Source: Streptacidiphilus jeojiense (GTDB lineage: Bacteria; Actinomycetota; Actinomycetes; Streptomycetales; Streptomycetaceae). Taken from it: a DNA stretch of 64,000 nt. Below the pieces are notes generated by a model, which did no database searches, had not been told where the DNA came from, and was given only the letters and a program-made list of their open reading frames with translations. The translations under genes and the position numbers were made by a program. The DNA lies in the NCBI RefSeq assembly GCF_000719095.1, contig NZ_JOEH01000019.1, forward strand, positions 1-64,000, read 5' to 3'. Shown piece by piece: positions 27,630-37,388 of this stretch. Position 1 is the stretch's first letter; every line of letters starts with the position of its first letter.

Positions 27630-29144
27630 ATGACCTCGAACCCCTCCCCCAGTTCGCCCCCGGAAGCCGCCGCCCCGCGGGCGGAACAGGCCGCGCAGGC
27701 TGCGGCGCAGACGCCCCACCGCTGGTGGATCCTGGCCGTGGTCGGCCTGGCCCAGCTGATGGTGGTGCTCGACGGCACCATCGTGAACATCGCGCTGCCC
27801 TCGGCCCAGCGCGACCTGGGCTTCTCCAACGGCAACCGGCAGTGGGTGGTCACCGCCTACGCGCTGGCCTTCGGCAGCCTGCTGCTGCTCGGCGGGCGGC
27901 TGGCCGACCTGATCGGCCGCAAGCTCGTCTTCCTGATCGGCGTGGCGGGCTTCGCCGGGGCCTCCGCCCTGGCCGGAGCCGCCACCGGCTTCGACATGCT
28001 GATCACCGCCAGGGCCCTGCAGGGCGCCTTCGGCGCGCTGCTGGCGCCGGCCGCACTCGCGCTGCTGAACACGACCTTCGCCGCCGGACGGGACCGGGCC
28101 AAGGCCTTCGGGGTCTACGGCGCCATCGCCGGCACCGGCGGCGCCGTCGGGCTGCTGCTCGGCGGCCTGCTGACCGAGCACCTCAGCTGGCGCTGGACCC
28201 TCTACGTCAACCTGGTCTTCGCCGCCCTCGCCTTCGCCGGCGGCCTGGCCCTGCTGCGCAACAGCCGGCGGGACGGCGCCAAGCTCGACATCCCCGGCAC
28301 CCTGCTGGTCTCCTCCGGCCTGTTCTCGCTGGTCTACGGCCTCTCCAACGCCGACACCCACGGCTGGTCCGCGCCGATGACCTGGGGCTGGCTGGTCGCC
28401 GGAGTGCTGCTGATCGCCCTGTTCGGCCGCTGGCAGACCCGGGCCGCCCACCCGCTGCTTCCGCTGCGGATCGTCCTGGACCGCGACCGCGGAGCCTCCC
28501 TGTCCGCAGTGATCATCGCTGCGTCCGGCATGTTCGGCCTGTTCCTGTTCCTCACCTACTACCTGCAGGTCACGCTGCGCTACAGCCCGGTGACCACCGG
28601 GCTGGCCTTCCTGCCCATGGTCGGGGGCCTGATGGTCTCCGCCCAGCTGGCCACCAATGTGACCGCGCCCAGGTTCGGCGCCAGGACCACCGTCCCGCTG
28701 GGCATGGCACTGGCCGCCGGCGCCATGGTCTGGCTCACCCGCATCGGCCTGACCGACACCTACGCCTCCCAGGTCCTGCCGGCGCTGATCGTGCTCGGCC
28801 TGGGCCTGGGGCAGGTGATGCCGACGGCCATGAACCAGGCCACCGCCCGCGTCGCCCCTGACGAGGTCGGCGCCGCCTCGGCAAGCGTCAACACCATGCA
28901 GCAGATCGGCGGCTCCATCGGCACCGCGCTGCTCAACAGCCTTGCCACCAGCGCCGCAGCCGCCTACCTGGTCGGCCGCAGGCCCACCCCCGACGCCCTG
29001 GCCCGGGCCCAACTGCACAGCTACACAACCGCGTTCTGGTGGTCGGCGGGCATCTTCACCCTCGGCGCGCTGGTCACCGCACTGCTCTACCGCAGCAGCA
29101 CCGGCCGCGCCGAGGCCTCCAACCACGAGGTCGTGTCCGGGTGA
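27630..29144 (+). CDS. DHA2-family (EmrB/QacA-type) MFS multidrug exporter
   Basis: A 504-aa membrane protein with about 14 hydrophobic segments. The DHA2 motif LDGTIVNIALPSAQRDLGFS lies in helix 1, and motif A GRLADLIGRKLVFLIG follows helix 2. Proton-driven exporters of this group remove drugs, dyes or secreted metabolites. The N-terminal 35 residues are a polar Pro/Ala-rich lead. The ATG at 27630 is chosen because the hydrophobic core starts about 30 residues later and the upstream frame crosses the operator region. It is controlled, by inference, by the divergent TetR protein. Confidence 0.9.
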   Translation: MTSNPSPSSPPEAAAPRAEQAAQAAAQTPHRWWILAVVGLAQLMVVLDGTIVNIALPSAQRDLGFSNGNRQWVVTAYALAFGSLLLLGGRLADLIGRKLVFLIGVAGFAGASALAGAATGFDMLITARALQGAFGALLAPAALALLNTTFAAGRDRAKAFGVYGAIAGTGGAVGLLLGGLLTEHLSWRWTLYVNLVFAALAFAGGLALLRNSRRDGAKLDIPGTLLVSSGLFSLVYGLSNADTHGWSAPMTWGWLVAGVLLIALFGRWQTRAAHPLLPLRIVLDRDRGASLSAVIIAASGMFGLFLFLTYYLQVTLRYSPVTTGLAFLPMVGGLMVSAQLATNVTAPRFGARTTVPLGMALAAGAMVWLTRIGLTDTYASQVLPALIVLGLGLGQVMPTAMNQATARVAPDEVGAASASVNTMQQIGGSIGTALLNSLATSAAAAYLVGRRPTPDALARAQLHSYTTAFWWSAGIFTLGALVTALLYRSSTGRAEASNHEVVSG

Positions 29145-29183
29145 CACCGCGGGATCGCTCGGCGCCCCGGCGCGCAGCGGGCT

Positions 29184-29297
29184 GAGCCGCAGCAGGCCGA
29201 GCCGCAGCAGGCCGAACGGCGTTCAACGGCCGCTGATGGGCTGCCGGCGCGGGCCCGCGGCTGCGGAACCGGTCAGACGGCGGAACCGGTCAGACGG
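29184..29297. repeat. Two short tandem duplications next to the Rieske gene
   Basis: A 15-base unit (GAGCCGCAGCAGGCC) occurs twice from 29184. A 17-base unit (CGGAACCGGTCAGACGG) occurs twice at 29264-29280 and 29281-29297. The second copy of the longer unit contains the stop codon of the Rieske gene. Both look like replication-slippage products in the gap between two convergent genes. Confidence 0.85.
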
Positions 29298-29766
29298 TGA
29301 CGACCAGTTTGCCGTTCTGCACGGCCACGGTCTTGGCGGGCAGCGGGGAGGTGGCCGGGCCGTTGGCGACGGAGCCGTCGGCGATCTTGAACTGGCTGCC
29401 GTGGCAGGGGCACTGGATGGTCCCGCCCTGCACCCCGTCGACCAGGCAGCCGGCGTGGGTGCAGACCGCGCTGAACGCCTTGAACTGACCGGAGGTCGGC
29501 TGGGTGACCACGACCTTGTCGTCCTTGTAGACCTTGCCGCCGCCGACCGGGACATCGCTGGTCGGACCCAGCGTCGTCGGCCCGGAGGCGGTGCTGGTGC
29601 TGCTCGAACCGAACGAGCAGGCGGCGAGCGCGAGCCCGGCGACACCGGCCACCCCGACCGCGGCGGCGCCGCGCAGCACGGCGCGCCGGTCGGTGCCGGT
29701 GCCGGTGGTGCAGCAGCCTGCGCAGTCGGCGTTCTCCGGGGCAGGGGCGGCGTCGAGCTGGGTCAT
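29290..29766 (-). CDS. Secreted Rieske [2Fe-2S] lipoprotein
   Basis: A 158-aa protein. The N-terminus has a twin-arginine-like RRAVLRG (27-33) and a hydrophobic run ending in the lipobox LALAAC (Cys50), so it is probably exported folded and lipid-anchored. The Rieske cluster ligands are Cys102/His104 in CTHAGC and Cys119/His122 in CPCHGS; Cys107 and Cys121 can form the usual disulfide. The pre-signal region has an extra CAGCC segment. It is not next to cytochrome bc genes, so it is a stand-alone electron-transfer protein of unknown partner. A terminator lies beyond its start. Confidence 0.88.
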   Translation of the reverse strand: MTQLDAAPAPENADCAGCCTTGTGTDRRAVLRGAAAVGVAGVAGLALAACSFGSSSTSTASGPTTLGPTSDVPVGGGKVYKDDKVVVTQPTSGQFKAFSAVCTHAGCLVDGVQGGTIQCPCHGSQFKIADGSVANGPATSPLPAKTVAVQNGKLVVTV

Positions 29767-29815
29767 GGTCGCGGGCTCCCAAAGGGCAGACGTGACGGGG
29801 CACCACGCTCAACGC

Positions 29816-29850
29816 GGTGCACCCGGGGCAGGTTGCGCTCCGGGTGCACC
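29816..29850 (-). terminator. Terminator after uvrA
   Basis: Perfect 11-bp arms (GGTGCACCCGG with CCGGGTGCACC) and a 13-base loop, 20 bases after the uvrA stop. It lies in the space before the Rieske gene's promoter on the same strand. Confidence 0.75.
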
Positions 29851-29869
29851 CTATGCGGCTTTCCTGTGA

Positions 29870-32800
29870 CTACTTCTTACCGGGGGCGGCCTTCTTGGCC
29901 ACCGCCTTCTTCGCCGCTGTCTTCTGCGCCACTGCCTTCTTCGCGGCCGGCTTCTTCACCGGGGCCTGCTTCACCGGAGCCTTCTTCGCCGCCGGCTTCC
30001 TGGCGGCCGCGGCCTCCTCCGCCGCCTCCTCCGCGAACACCCGGTCCCCCAGGATGTCGCGCAGGAACTTGCCGGTGTGGCTCTCGGCCACCGTCGCGAT
30101 GTGCTCCGGGGTACCCTCGGCGACCACCAGACCGCCGCCGTTGCCGCCCTCGGGTCCCATGTCGACGACCCAGTCGGCGGTCTTGATCACATCCAGGTTG
30201 TGCTCGATCACGATCACCGTGTTGCCCTTGTCCACCAGCCCGGTGAGCACCTTGATCAGCTTGCTGATGTCCTCGAAGTGCAGCCCGGTGGTCGGCTCGT
30301 CCAGGACGTAGACGGTCCGCCCGGTGGAGCGCTTCTGCAGCTCCGAGGCCAGCTTGACACGCTGCGCCTCGCCGCCGGACAGCGTCGGCGCGGACTGGCC
30401 CAGCCGGACGTAGCCGAGGCCGACGTCGGTGAGGGTGCGCAGGTGCCGGGCGATCGGCGGAACGGCCTCGAAGAACTCCAGCCCCTCCTCGATCGGCATG
30501 TCCAGCACCTCGGCGATGGACTTGCCCTTGAAGTGGACGTCCAGCGTCTCCCGGTTGTAGCGCGCCCCGTGGCACACCTCGCAGGGGACGTAGACGTCCG
30601 GCAGGAAGTTCATCTCGATCTTGATGGTGCCGTCGCCGGCGCAGTTCTCGCAGCGGCCGCCCTTGACGTTGAAGGAGAAGCGGCCCGGCAGGTAGCCGCG
30701 CACCTTCGCCTCGGTGGTCTCCGCGAACAGCCGGCGGACGTGGTCGAAGACACCGGTGTAGGTCGCCGGGTTGGACCGCGGGGTGCGGCCGATCGGCGAC
30801 TGGTCGACATGGACCACCTTGTCGACCAGGTCGGTGCCGGTGACCCGGGTGTGCCGTCCGGGCACGCTGCGGGCGCCGTTGAGCTCGCGCGCCAGGTGGG
30901 TGTAGAGGATGTCGTTGACCAGCGTGGACTTCCCGGAGCCGGAGACACCGGTGATCGCGGTCAGGGTGCCCAGCGGGAAGCTGACGTCCACGTCCTGGAG
31001 GTTGTGCTCGCGCGCGCCCTGGACGGTGATGTGCCGCTTGGGGTCGATCGGACGGCGCACCTCCGGGGTGGGGATGGAGCGCCGGCCGGAGAGGTAGGCG
31101 CCGGTCAGCGACTCCTTGTTGGCCAACAGGTCCTCGCGGGAACCGGAGTGCACCACATGGCCGCCGTGCTCCCCCGCGCCCGGGCCGATGTCCACCACCC
31201 AGTCCGCGGTGCGGATGGTGTCCTCGTCGTGCTCCACCACGATCAGGGTGTTGCCCAGGTCGCGCAGCCGCACCAGGGTCTCGATCAGCCGGTGGTTGTC
31301 GCGCTGGTGCAGCCCGATCGAGGGCTCGTCCAGCACGTAGAGCACACCGACCAGGCCGGAGCCGATCTGGGTGGCCAGCCGGATCCGCTGGGCCTCGCCG
31401 CCGGAGAGGGTCCCCGCGGCACGGTTCAGCGAGAGGTAGTCCAGGCCGACGTCGACCAGGAACTTCAGCCGCTCGTTGACCTCCTTGAGGACCCGCTCGG
31501 CGATGGTCTTCTCCCGATCGGAGAGCTCCATCGCGCCCAGGAAGTCGGCGCAGTCGCTGATGGACATCGAGGAGACCTCGGCGATGGACTTCCCGGCCAT
31601 GGTCACCGCCAGCACCACCGGCTTGAGCCGGGTGCCGTGGCAGGCCGGGCAGTCCACCTCGCGCATGTAGCCCTCGAAGCGCTCCCGGCTGCTGTCGGTC
31701 TCGGACTCCGAGTGCCGGCGCTGGACGAAGGGCACCGCGCCCTCGAAGCCGGTGATGTAGGAGCGCTCGCGGCCGAAGCGGTTCCGGAACTTCACCTCGA
31801 CCTGGGAGTTGTGCCCGTACAGCAGCGCCTTCCTGGCGCGCTGCGGCAGCCCGGCCCAGGGGATGTCGGTGCGGAAGCCCAACTCCTTGGCCAGCGCGCT
31901 GATCAGCCGCTGGTGGTACTCCCGGGTGTGGCCCAGCGACCAGGGGTGGATGGCGCCCTCGTCGAGGGTCTTCTCCTCGTCGGGGACGACCAGGTCCGGG
32001 TCGACCTCCATCCGCGAGCCCAGGCCGGTGCACTCGGGGCAGGCGCCGAACGGCGAGTTGAAGGAAAAGGAGCGCGGCTCCATCTCCTCGTAGGAGATGT
32101 CGTCGAAGGTGCAGTAGAGGTGCTCGGAGTACATCCGCTCACGCTCGGGGTCGTCGGCCGCCAGGTCGACGAAGTCCAGCACGACCGTGCCGCCGGAGAG
32201 CTTGAGCGCGGTCTCGACCGAGTCGGTGAGCCGGCGCTGGGCGCTCTTCTTCACGGTGAGGCGGTCGATGACCACCTCGATGGTGTGCTTCTCCTGCTTC
32301 TTCAGCACCGGCGGCTCGGTCAGCTGGATCGTCGCGCCGTCGACCCTGGCCCTGGAGTAGCCCTTGGTCTGCAGGTCGGCGAAGAGGTCGACGAACTCGC
32401 CCTTGCGGGCCCGGACCAGCGGGCTGAGCAGCTGGAACCGGGTGCCCTCGGGCAGTTCCAGGATCTTGTCCACGATCTGCTGCGGCGACTGCCGGGCGAT
32501 CGGACGCCCGCAGACCGGGCAGTGCGGGTGGCCGATCCGCGCGAACAGCAGCCGGAGGTAGTCGTAGACCTCGGTGATGGTGCCGACGGTGGAGCGGGGG
32601 TTGCGCGAGGTTGACTTCTGGTCGATCGAGACGGCCGGGGAGAGGCCCTCGATGAAGTCCACGTCGGGCTTGTCCATCTGGCCCAGGAACTGCCGGGCGT
32701 AGGAGGACAGCGACTCGACGTAGCGGCGCTGGCCCTCCGCGAAGATGGTGTCGAACGCCAGCGAGGACTTGCCGGACCCGGAGAGGCCGGTGAACACGAT

Positions 32801-32881
32801 GAGGGAGTCGCGCGGCAGGTCGAGCGAGACGTTCTTGAGATTGTGCTCGCGAGCACCGCGGACGATGAGGCGGTCTGCCAC
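29870..32881 (-). CDS. uvrA: UvrABC system damage-recognition ATPase UvrA with a lysine/alanine-rich tail
   Basis: A 1003-aa DNA-repair ATPase of the ABC class with two nucleotide-binding domains: Walker [10 protein letters not shown] near 33 and GVSGSGKST near 645, and ABC signatures LSGGEAQR in both halves. Zinc-finger cysteines CPVCG, CPEC/CPAC and [14 protein letters not shown] are present. The last 45 residues are an AAKKA-type tail like histone H1, as known in Streptomyces UvrA. The GTG at 32881 gives the normal [14 protein letters not shown] start. The upstream region holds only a degenerate SOS-box-like site. Confidence 0.97.
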   Translation of the reverse strand: MADRLIVRGAREHNLKNVSLDLPRDSLIVFTGLSGSGKSSLAFDTIFAEGQRRYVESLSSYARQFLGQMDKPDVDFIEGLSPAVSIDQKSTSRNPRSTVGTITEVYDYLRLLFARIGHPHCPVCGRPIARQSPQQIVDKILELPEGTRFQLLSPLVRARKGEFVDLFADLQTKGYSRARVDGATIQLTEPPVLKKQEKHTIEVVIDRLTVKKSAQRRLTDSVETALKLSGGTVVLDFVDLAADDPERERMYSEHLYCTFDDISYEEMEPRSFSFNSPFGACPECTGLGSRMEVDPDLVVPDEEKTLDEGAIHPWSLGHTREYHQRLISALAKELGFRTDIPWAGLPQRARKALLYGHNSQVEVKFRNRFGRERSYITGFEGAVPFVQRRHSESETDSSRERFEGYMREVDCPACHGTRLKPVVLAVTMAGKSIAEVSSMSISDCADFLGAMELSDREKTIAERVLKEVNERLKFLVDVGLDYLSLNRAAGTLSGGEAQRIRLATQIGSGLVGVLYVLDEPSIGLHQRDNHRLIETLVRLRDLGNTLIVVEHDEDTIRTADWVVDIGPGAGEHGGHVVHSGSREDLLANKESLTGAYLSGRRSIPTPEVRRPIDPKRHITVQGAREHNLQDVDVSFPLGTLTAITGVSGSGKSTLVNDILYTHLARELNGARSVPGRHTRVTGTDLVDKVVHVDQSPIGRTPRSNPATYTGVFDHVRRLFAETTEAKVRGYLPGRFSFNVKGGRCENCAGDGTIKIEMNFLPDVYVPCEVCHGARYNRETLDVHFKGKSIAEVLDMPIEEGLEFFEAVPPIARHLRTLTDVGLGYVRLGQSAPTLSGGEAQRVKLASELQKRSTGRTVYVLDEPTTGLHFEDISKLIKVLTGLVDKGNTVIVIEHNLDVIKTADWVVDMGPEGGNGGGLVVAEGTPEHIATVAESHTGKFLRDILGDRVFAEEAAEEAAAARKPAAKKAPVKQAPVKKPAAKKAVAQKTAAKKAVAKKAAPGKK

Positions 32882-33157
32882 GCTTCTGCGCCTTCCGGAT
32901 CGATGGGGGCGTCGGTCGGTCCTGGACATTGCCTCGGCCGTTGCCTCGGACACTGCCCTGGACGTCGGACGGTCCTGGACGGGGCGATCCGGGACCGTCC
33001 GACGCGACAACACTATGGGAGCACGTGTTCGATTTTTGGGGCAATCCAGAACCGTCACCCGAAGGGATGAACACGACGCTAGCGTGAGAGCTTCCCCGCC
33101 GTGGGAAACGATGAGAAACCACGCGGGACACGCACCTCGGACGTTACGGGAGAGAGC
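32882..33157. promoter_or_regulatory. Divergent promoter region with a half SOS-box
   Basis: A 276-base region between uvrA (minus) and the isomerase-like gene (plus). It contains the half-site GTTCGA (33027-33032) preceded by GAGCACGT. On the minus strand this reads TCGAAC-N4-GCTCCC, one perfect half of the actinobacterial LexA box TCGAAC-N4-GTTCGA. There are several GTCGGAC/GTCCGA-type short repeats around 32950-33005. LexA control is possible but weakly supported. Confidence 0.4.
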
Positions 33158-33907
33158 ATGACCACCCCAAGCGGGATCCCAGCGCAGACCATCGCCCAGG
33201 CCGCCGAGGCCACCGCCCGGCTGCTGCGCAGCGTCGAGGAGATGACCCCTGAGCAGGTCCTCCAGCCCTCCGTGCTGCCCGGCTGGACCAGGGGGCATGT
33301 CCTCAGTCACATCTCCCGCAACGCCGACGCGCTCTGCAATCTGCTGCGGGGCGCCCGCACCTCGCAGCCGATCCCGATGTACCCGAGCCCGGAGGCCCGC
33401 GACCGGGGCATCGAGGACGGCGCCAGGCGACCGCCGGCCGACCAGCTCGCCGACCTGCGCGCCTCCGGCCTCCGCTTCACCGCCGCCTGCGAGGCCATGC
33501 CGCCGGAGGCCTGGTCGATCCCGGTCCCGCACCGGCTCGGCCCGTTCCCCGCCTTCGGCGTCCCCTACAAGCGGGTCAGCGAGGTCGAGTACCACCATGT
33601 CGACCTGGGCCTGGACTACACCCCGGCGCACTGGCCGACCGAGTTCGTCACCCGCGAGCTGGCCTCGCTCACCGAGCGCCTGCGCGACGCTTCGGACCTG
33701 CCACCGCTGCTGCTGCACGACTCCGACACCGACACCGGCTACCGCCTCGGCAGCTACGGCGTCGAGAGCGGCTCGGCGCAGGCCCCGGAGCCGCTGCGGC
33801 TCTCCGGCCCGGCGGGGGCGCTGGTCGCCTGGCTCTCCGGACGCGCCGACGGATCCTCGTTGGGCGTGCCCGCCGCAGACCTGCCGGCCCTGCCGCCGCT
33901 AGGCTGA
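33158..33907 (+). CDS. Mycothiol-dependent maleylpyruvate isomerase-family protein
   Basis: A 249-aa protein with the MDMPI_N DinB-like helical domain (about 10-160; [20 protein letters not shown] supplies a metal-binding His, and [13 protein letters not shown] further His residues) and an MDMPI_C-type C-terminal domain ([18 protein letters not shown]). Family members use mycothiol as cofactor and bind a divalent metal. The exact substrate of this copy is unknown and need not be maleylpyruvate. The ATG at 33158 has an AGAGAG sequence just upstream. The metallo-hydrolase gene follows four bases after its stop. Confidence 0.82.
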   Translation: MTTPSGIPAQTIAQAAEATARLLRSVEEMTPEQVLQPSVLPGWTRGHVLSHISRNADALCNLLRGARTSQPIPMYPSPEARDRGIEDGARRPPADQLADLRASGLRFTAACEAMPPEAWSIPVPHRLGPFPAFGVPYKRVSEVEYHHVDLGLDYTPAHWPTEFVTRELASLTERLRDASDLPPLLLHDSDTDTGYRLGSYGVESGSAQAPEPLRLSGPAGALVAWLSGRADGSSLGVPAADLPALPPLG

Positions 33908-33911
33908 CGGC

Positions 33912-34565
33912 ATGTCGTACCACGGAGCGGTGAAGGTCGGCGGGACGCCGGCGGTGCGGGAGCTCCCGCAGCTGATGATCACCAAGGTGGCCGTCGGGCC
34001 CACGAACAACAACGCCTACCTGCTGCGCTGCCGGGCCACCGACCAGCAGCTGCTCATCGACGCCGCAGCCGACGCCCCGGTCCTGCTGGAGACCGTCGGC
34101 GGCAGCCTCGCGACGGTGGTCACCACCCACCGCCACCAGGACCACTGGAACGCCCTCGCCGCCGTCGTCCAGGCCACCGGCGCCCGCACCGCGGCCGGCC
34201 GCCTGGACGCCGAGGGCATCCCGGTCCCCTCCGACCTGCTCCTCGACGACGGCGACACGCTGCGCTTCGGCGAGATCGACCTCACCGTCCGCCACCTGGT
34301 CGGCCACACCCCGGGCGCGATCGTGCTGATCTACGACGACCCCAAGGGCCACCCGCACCTCTTCACCGGCGACTGCCTCTTCCCCGGCGGCATCGGCAAC
34401 ACCTGGGGCGACAGCGCCGCCTTCACCAGCCTGCTCGACGGCGTCGAGACCAAGCTCTTCGCCACCCTCCCCGACGAGACCTGGGTCTACCCGGGCCACG
34501 GCGACGACACCACCCTCGGCACCGAACGCCCGAACCTCGCCGAATGGCGCACCCGGGGCTGGTGA
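33912..34565 (+). CDS. Metallo-beta-lactamase fold hydrolase
   Basis: A 217-aa MBL-fold enzyme of glyoxalase II-like size. The metal motif is THRHQDH (72-78), a T-H-x-H-x-D-H type; a further His lies in VGHTPGA, an Asp in [10 protein letters not shown] and the last His in YPGHGDDT. It is probably co-transcribed with the mycothiol-type isomerase gene (four-base gap), which suggests a shared role in mycothiol thioester or detoxification chemistry. The substrate is not proven. Confidence 0.85.
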   Translation: MSYHGAVKVGGTPAVRELPQLMITKVAVGPTNNNAYLLRCRATDQQLLIDAAADAPVLLETVGGSLATVVTTHRHQDHWNALAAVVQATGARTAAGRLDAEGIPVPSDLLLDDGDTLRFGEIDLTVRHLVGHTPGAIVLIYDDPKGHPHLFTGDCLFPGGIGNTWGDSAAFTSLLDGVETKLFATLPDETWVYPGHGDDTTLGTERPNLAEWRTRGW

Positions 34566-34621
34566 CCCCGGCGGGGCCGCCCCAGCCGGGGCCGGTACCC
34601 CGCGTCGTGGAGTGCGCGATC

Positions 34622-35323
34622 ATGAACGGCATGGACCCTCGTTTCGTCGGCATCGCCGACCTGGCCGAAACCCCGTCCGTGGCGGTCGTGGTCGACGTCA
34701 TGCGTGCTTTCACCGTGGCCGGCTGGGCCTTTGCCCGGGGAGCGGAGAAGATCGTCCTTGCTGAGTCGCTGGACGAAGCGCTGGAGCTCAAGGCTCGGCA
34801 TCCGGACTGGGTGGCGCTCAAGGACGGTCCGCTCCTGCCCGGGTTCGACGCCGTCAACTCGCCGGGCCTGCTGCGGTCCGTCGACCTGGCCGGGCGGACC
34901 GTCGTGCAGAAGACCACGGCCGGGACGGTCGGCGCCCTCGCGGTCAAGGAGGCGCCGCTGGTCCTCTGCGCAAGCTTCGTGGTCGCGGAGGCAACAGCCC
35001 GTGTCCTGCAGGCGCACCGGAGCGACCGTGTGACGTTCGTGGTCACCGGCGAGGACGGACAGGCCGACGAGGATCTGGCCTGCGCCCAGTACATCGCCCG
35101 GAGAGCCGACGGGGCCAGCGCGGACGCCGCAGAATTCCTCCGCCGCGCCGCCTCGTCGCGCGCCGCCGCCGAACTCGCGGAGGGGATGCGCGAAGGCGTC
35201 CACCCCGACGACGTGGCGCTCTGTCTTGAGATCGACCGGTTTCCCTTCGCCATGGTGGCGACCCTGGAGGACTCGCTCATGGTCCTGCGTCCACACACGA
35301 CGCCGGGCGGAACTCCCCAATAG
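34622..35323 (+). CDS. 2-phosphosulfolactate phosphatase (ComB)-family protein
   Basis: A 233-aa protein of the ComB family: [12 protein letters not shown] near the N-terminus, then [12 protein letters not shown] and the phosphate-site-like [13 protein letters not shown]. In methanogens ComB makes sulfolactate for coenzyme M; in actinobacteria the family is common but its substrate is unknown. ATGs at 34622 and 34631 are both possible starts; the in-frame ATG at 34544 would lie inside the preceding gene. It follows the MBL gene by 56 bases. A hairpin follows. Confidence 0.8.
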   Translation: MNGMDPRFVGIADLAETPSVAVVVDVMRAFTVAGWAFARGAEKIVLAESLDEALELKARHPDWVALKDGPLLPGFDAVNSPGLLRSVDLAGRTVVQKTTAGTVGALAVKEAPLVLCASFVVAEATARVLQAHRSDRVTFVVTGEDGQADEDLACAQYIARRADGASADAAEFLRRAASSRAAAELAEGMREGVHPDDVALCLEIDRFPFAMVATLEDSLMVLRPHTTPGGTPQ

Positions 35324-35348
35324 CACCGGGCCGGTGACCCCGGCGGAC

Positions 35349-35379
35349 GGTGCCCCGCATCCACGCGACCCGGGGCACC
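35349..35379 (+). terminator. Hairpin after the ComB-family gene
   Basis: GGTGCCCC (35349-35356) pairs with GGGGCACC (35372-35379) around a 15-base loop, 25 bases after the stop. Confidence 0.6.
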
Positions 35380-35747
35380 GGTACGCGACCGGGGGATGCG
35401 CGCACACCAAGGTCTTGTCCATGCACCGGCAAAATAATCATGCTCGGCAACGACTATCCAGCGCCGCCCGCTCTGGAGCGTCGGGTTCGGGACCTACCAA
35501 CTGTCCCTGGTATCCGACGAACTGACGGGTCGGGTCGGCAGTGCGGCGATGACCCTATGCTGGGGAGGTGCTTCCGCTCGGCTCGATCGCCACCGCTGGC
35601 TTCCTGCTCGCCGGCGTCAGCCTCCCCCTGCCCTCGGGCCTCTAGCAGAGAAGTCCGGTTGTACGAGGGAAATTCAGATAAGACGTGTACACGCCATGGT
35701 CGATTCAACTACCTTGCTCGAGTCACCGTTGGCGCATCGGAGATGAC
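35380..35747. other. Gene-poor interval before the STAS gene
   Basis: About 370 bases without a convincing gene. A GTG at 35568 directly behind GGGGAG opens a 25-codon hydrophobic reading frame ending at 35645; there is no support for its use. The stretch 35655-35715 is clearly less GC-rich than its surroundings and is the likely promoter region of the STAS gene. No sigma consensus is certain. Confidence 0.5.
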
Positions 35748-36071
35748 ATGGGCACCCGTTCAGACATAACCGTCCTCCTCATGGAGGAGTCCAGGACCGC
35801 AGAGATCATGCTCTCCGGTCGGGTCGACCGGCGGGCCGACGGCCTGCTCGCCGAAGCCCTGGAGCTTCTCCTGACCGATCCGCAGGTGGGACGCATCGAG
35901 ATCGACACCGCACTGGTGAACTTCTGCGACCGCGGCGGGCTCACGGTGTTCATCCGGGCCCAGCGCCAGGCCGCCCACTACGGGGTCCCGCTGCGCATCG
36001 TCCGGGCGGCGCCTCTGCTGCAGCACGTCCTCAAGTCCACCGGCCTGTCGCAGCTGCTCACCTCCGCCTGA
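35748..36071 (+). CDS. STAS-domain (anti-sigma-factor antagonist-like) protein lacking the phosphorylatable serine
   Basis: A 107-aa single STAS domain protein, the size of anti-anti-sigma factors that compete with sigma for an anti-sigma kinase. The conserved helix that normally reads D-S-S/T-G-L is here NFCDRGGL (58-65): the serine that anti-sigma kinases phosphorylate is replaced by arginine. It can therefore not be switched in the usual way. No kinase or sigma gene lies beside it. The ATG at 35748 follows an AGATGAC stretch; the upstream in-frame extension is poor. Confidence 0.78.
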   Translation: MGTRSDITVLLMEESRTAEIMLSGRVDRRADGLLAEALELLLTDPQVGRIEIDTALVNFCDRGGLTVFIRAQRQAAHYGVPLRIVRAAPLLQHVLKSTGLSQLLTSA

Positions 36072-36157
36072 CCTGCCGGGTCTCCGACGGGCGGATCCGC
36101 GGTGGCGGAGGGACGATAGCTCCCACATGCAAACAGCCGCGCGAGAGGTTGCCGACC

Positions 36158-36781
36158 ATGAGCGTCTCCTCCGATCCCTACTCCGGTCCGCACCGTGACC
36201 GTCCCACCGCGGGCACCCGCTCGGGACTCACGGTGGAGGCCCTCGCCAACGCCGCCTGGCAGGTGCTCGCGACCGCGGGCGCGGCCTCGATCGTCCTGGG
36301 CGTGCTGGTCCTGGTCTGGCCGCACGCCACCCTCGCCGTCGTCGGCATCCTCTTCGGGATCTACCTGCTGGTCAGCGGTGTCTTCCAGATCGCCGGGGCG
36401 TTCGGCAGCCATGTGCCCGGGGCGATGCGCGCGGTCTGGTTCGTCAGCGGCGCGGTCTGCATCATGCTGGGCCTGATCTGCTTCCGCGGGGCCGCCGAGT
36501 CCATCCTGCTGCTCGGCCTGTGGATCGGCTTCGGATGGCTGCTCCAGGGTGTGATGCTGACGGCCGTCGCCATCTCCACCGAGGGGCTGCCGGCCCGCGG
36601 CTGGCAGTTGTTCCTCGGCCTGATCACCGCGATCGCGGGCATCGTGCTGATCGTCTCGCCGTTCAACTCGCTCACCGTGCTCACCGTGGTGGCGGGGATC
36701 TGGCTGCTGGTGCTCGGCGCGACCGGCCTCGTCCACGCCTTCCAGCTGCGTGCGCTCAGCAGGCCGCCGCACGCCGGATGA
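36158..36781 (+). CDS. HdeD-like (DUF308) membrane protein
   Basis: A 207-aa membrane protein with six hydrophobic segments in three similar pairs, each with the G-x-L-x-L-W-P / G-I-Y-L-L-x-x-G pattern of the HdeD/DUF308 family (GVLVLVWPHATLAVVGILFGIYLL is the first). HdeD is linked to acid resistance in E. coli; the role in actinobacteria is unknown. The ATG at 36158 has a GAGAGG ribosome-binding site nine bases upstream. Confidence 0.85.
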   Translation: MSVSSDPYSGPHRDRPTAGTRSGLTVEALANAAWQVLATAGAASIVLGVLVLVWPHATLAVVGILFGIYLLVSGVFQIAGAFGSHVPGAMRAVWFVSGAVCIMLGLICFRGAAESILLLGLWIGFGWLLQGVMLTAVAISTEGLPARGWQLFLGLITAIAGIVLIVSPFNSLTVLTVVAGIWLLVLGATGLVHAFQLRALSRPPHAG

Positions 36782-37388
36782 GCCGACGCCGACCGCGGGA
36801 TGACTGCTCGTCAGTGCGGTGGCGCCGGACGCGGCGGTGACCCGCCCGGCGGGGTACCGCCGCGTCCGGCCGGGAACCGCGCCCTTCCGCCGCACTGGCG
36901 ATCGTCATATGCTGACTGCGTTGCCCCGGACCCCGGCTGCGCGCACGCGATCGGCGCGATCCCCCAGCCAGGGGGCCTGGAGTAGAAGGCAACGTCCGTA
37001 CCATGGCGCCTTTTGCCACCCGGTCCCCGTCCTCCGTCACCTGAGGGCAGGCAGGCGCGCCCGGATCCCCCGTGCCGCTCGGGGCAGCCTGTGCCCACGC
37101 ACCCTGACGCGGATGGGTTCTCCGTCGGGGCTGCTTCCCGCCGCCGCTCCAGGGCATGCGGTGGCAGGCGGTCCGTACCGGTCCGGCCACCGGTGCGGAC
37201 CGTCCCGGCCGCCACTCGACGGCTCGGCCGCACCCTGCCAGCCCCTGATGGAACAGTGAATCGTGCCGTCATGGGCGTAGTGCCCGGACCGCCCGGTTTC
37301 CTACGATGATCGCCGCAAGGCCCTGTTGTGCCCCCTGCGCGGCCCACAACAGCACCCGAACGCCATGCGGATACGGAGCACTCGCACG
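36782..37388. other. 607-base interval without a convincing gene
   Basis: Reading frames exist on both strands, but their translations are rich in Arg/Pro/Gly without domain-like pattern and none has a good ribosome-binding site. A hairpin with perfect eight-base arms CTGTTGTG/CACAACAG lies at 37323-37352, just ahead of the small gene at 37389, and may be part of its leader. No tRNA or known RNA motif was recognised. Confidence 0.5.

Noticed and set aside
27525..29147. A 540-codon reading frame opposite the DHA2 exporter
   Set aside because: Gly/Gln-rich shadow of a membrane protein gene; no family similarity.
30077..32614. An 845-codon reading frame opposite uvrA
   Set aside because: It is antisense to a certain gene, starts with GTG-type codons and its translation is repetitive G/V/D/Q-rich text that mirrors codon bias. 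Such long shadows are normal in 72% GC DNA.
35568..35645. A 25-codon hydrophobic leader-like reading frame
   Set aside because: The GTG is placed directly on its GGGGAG, too close for normal initiation, and no downstream biosynthetic gene fits a leader peptide.
36811..37347. Overlapping reading frames on both strands in the gene-poor interval
   Set aside because: Arg/Pro-rich translations, poor starts and no conserved pattern; treated as non-coding.
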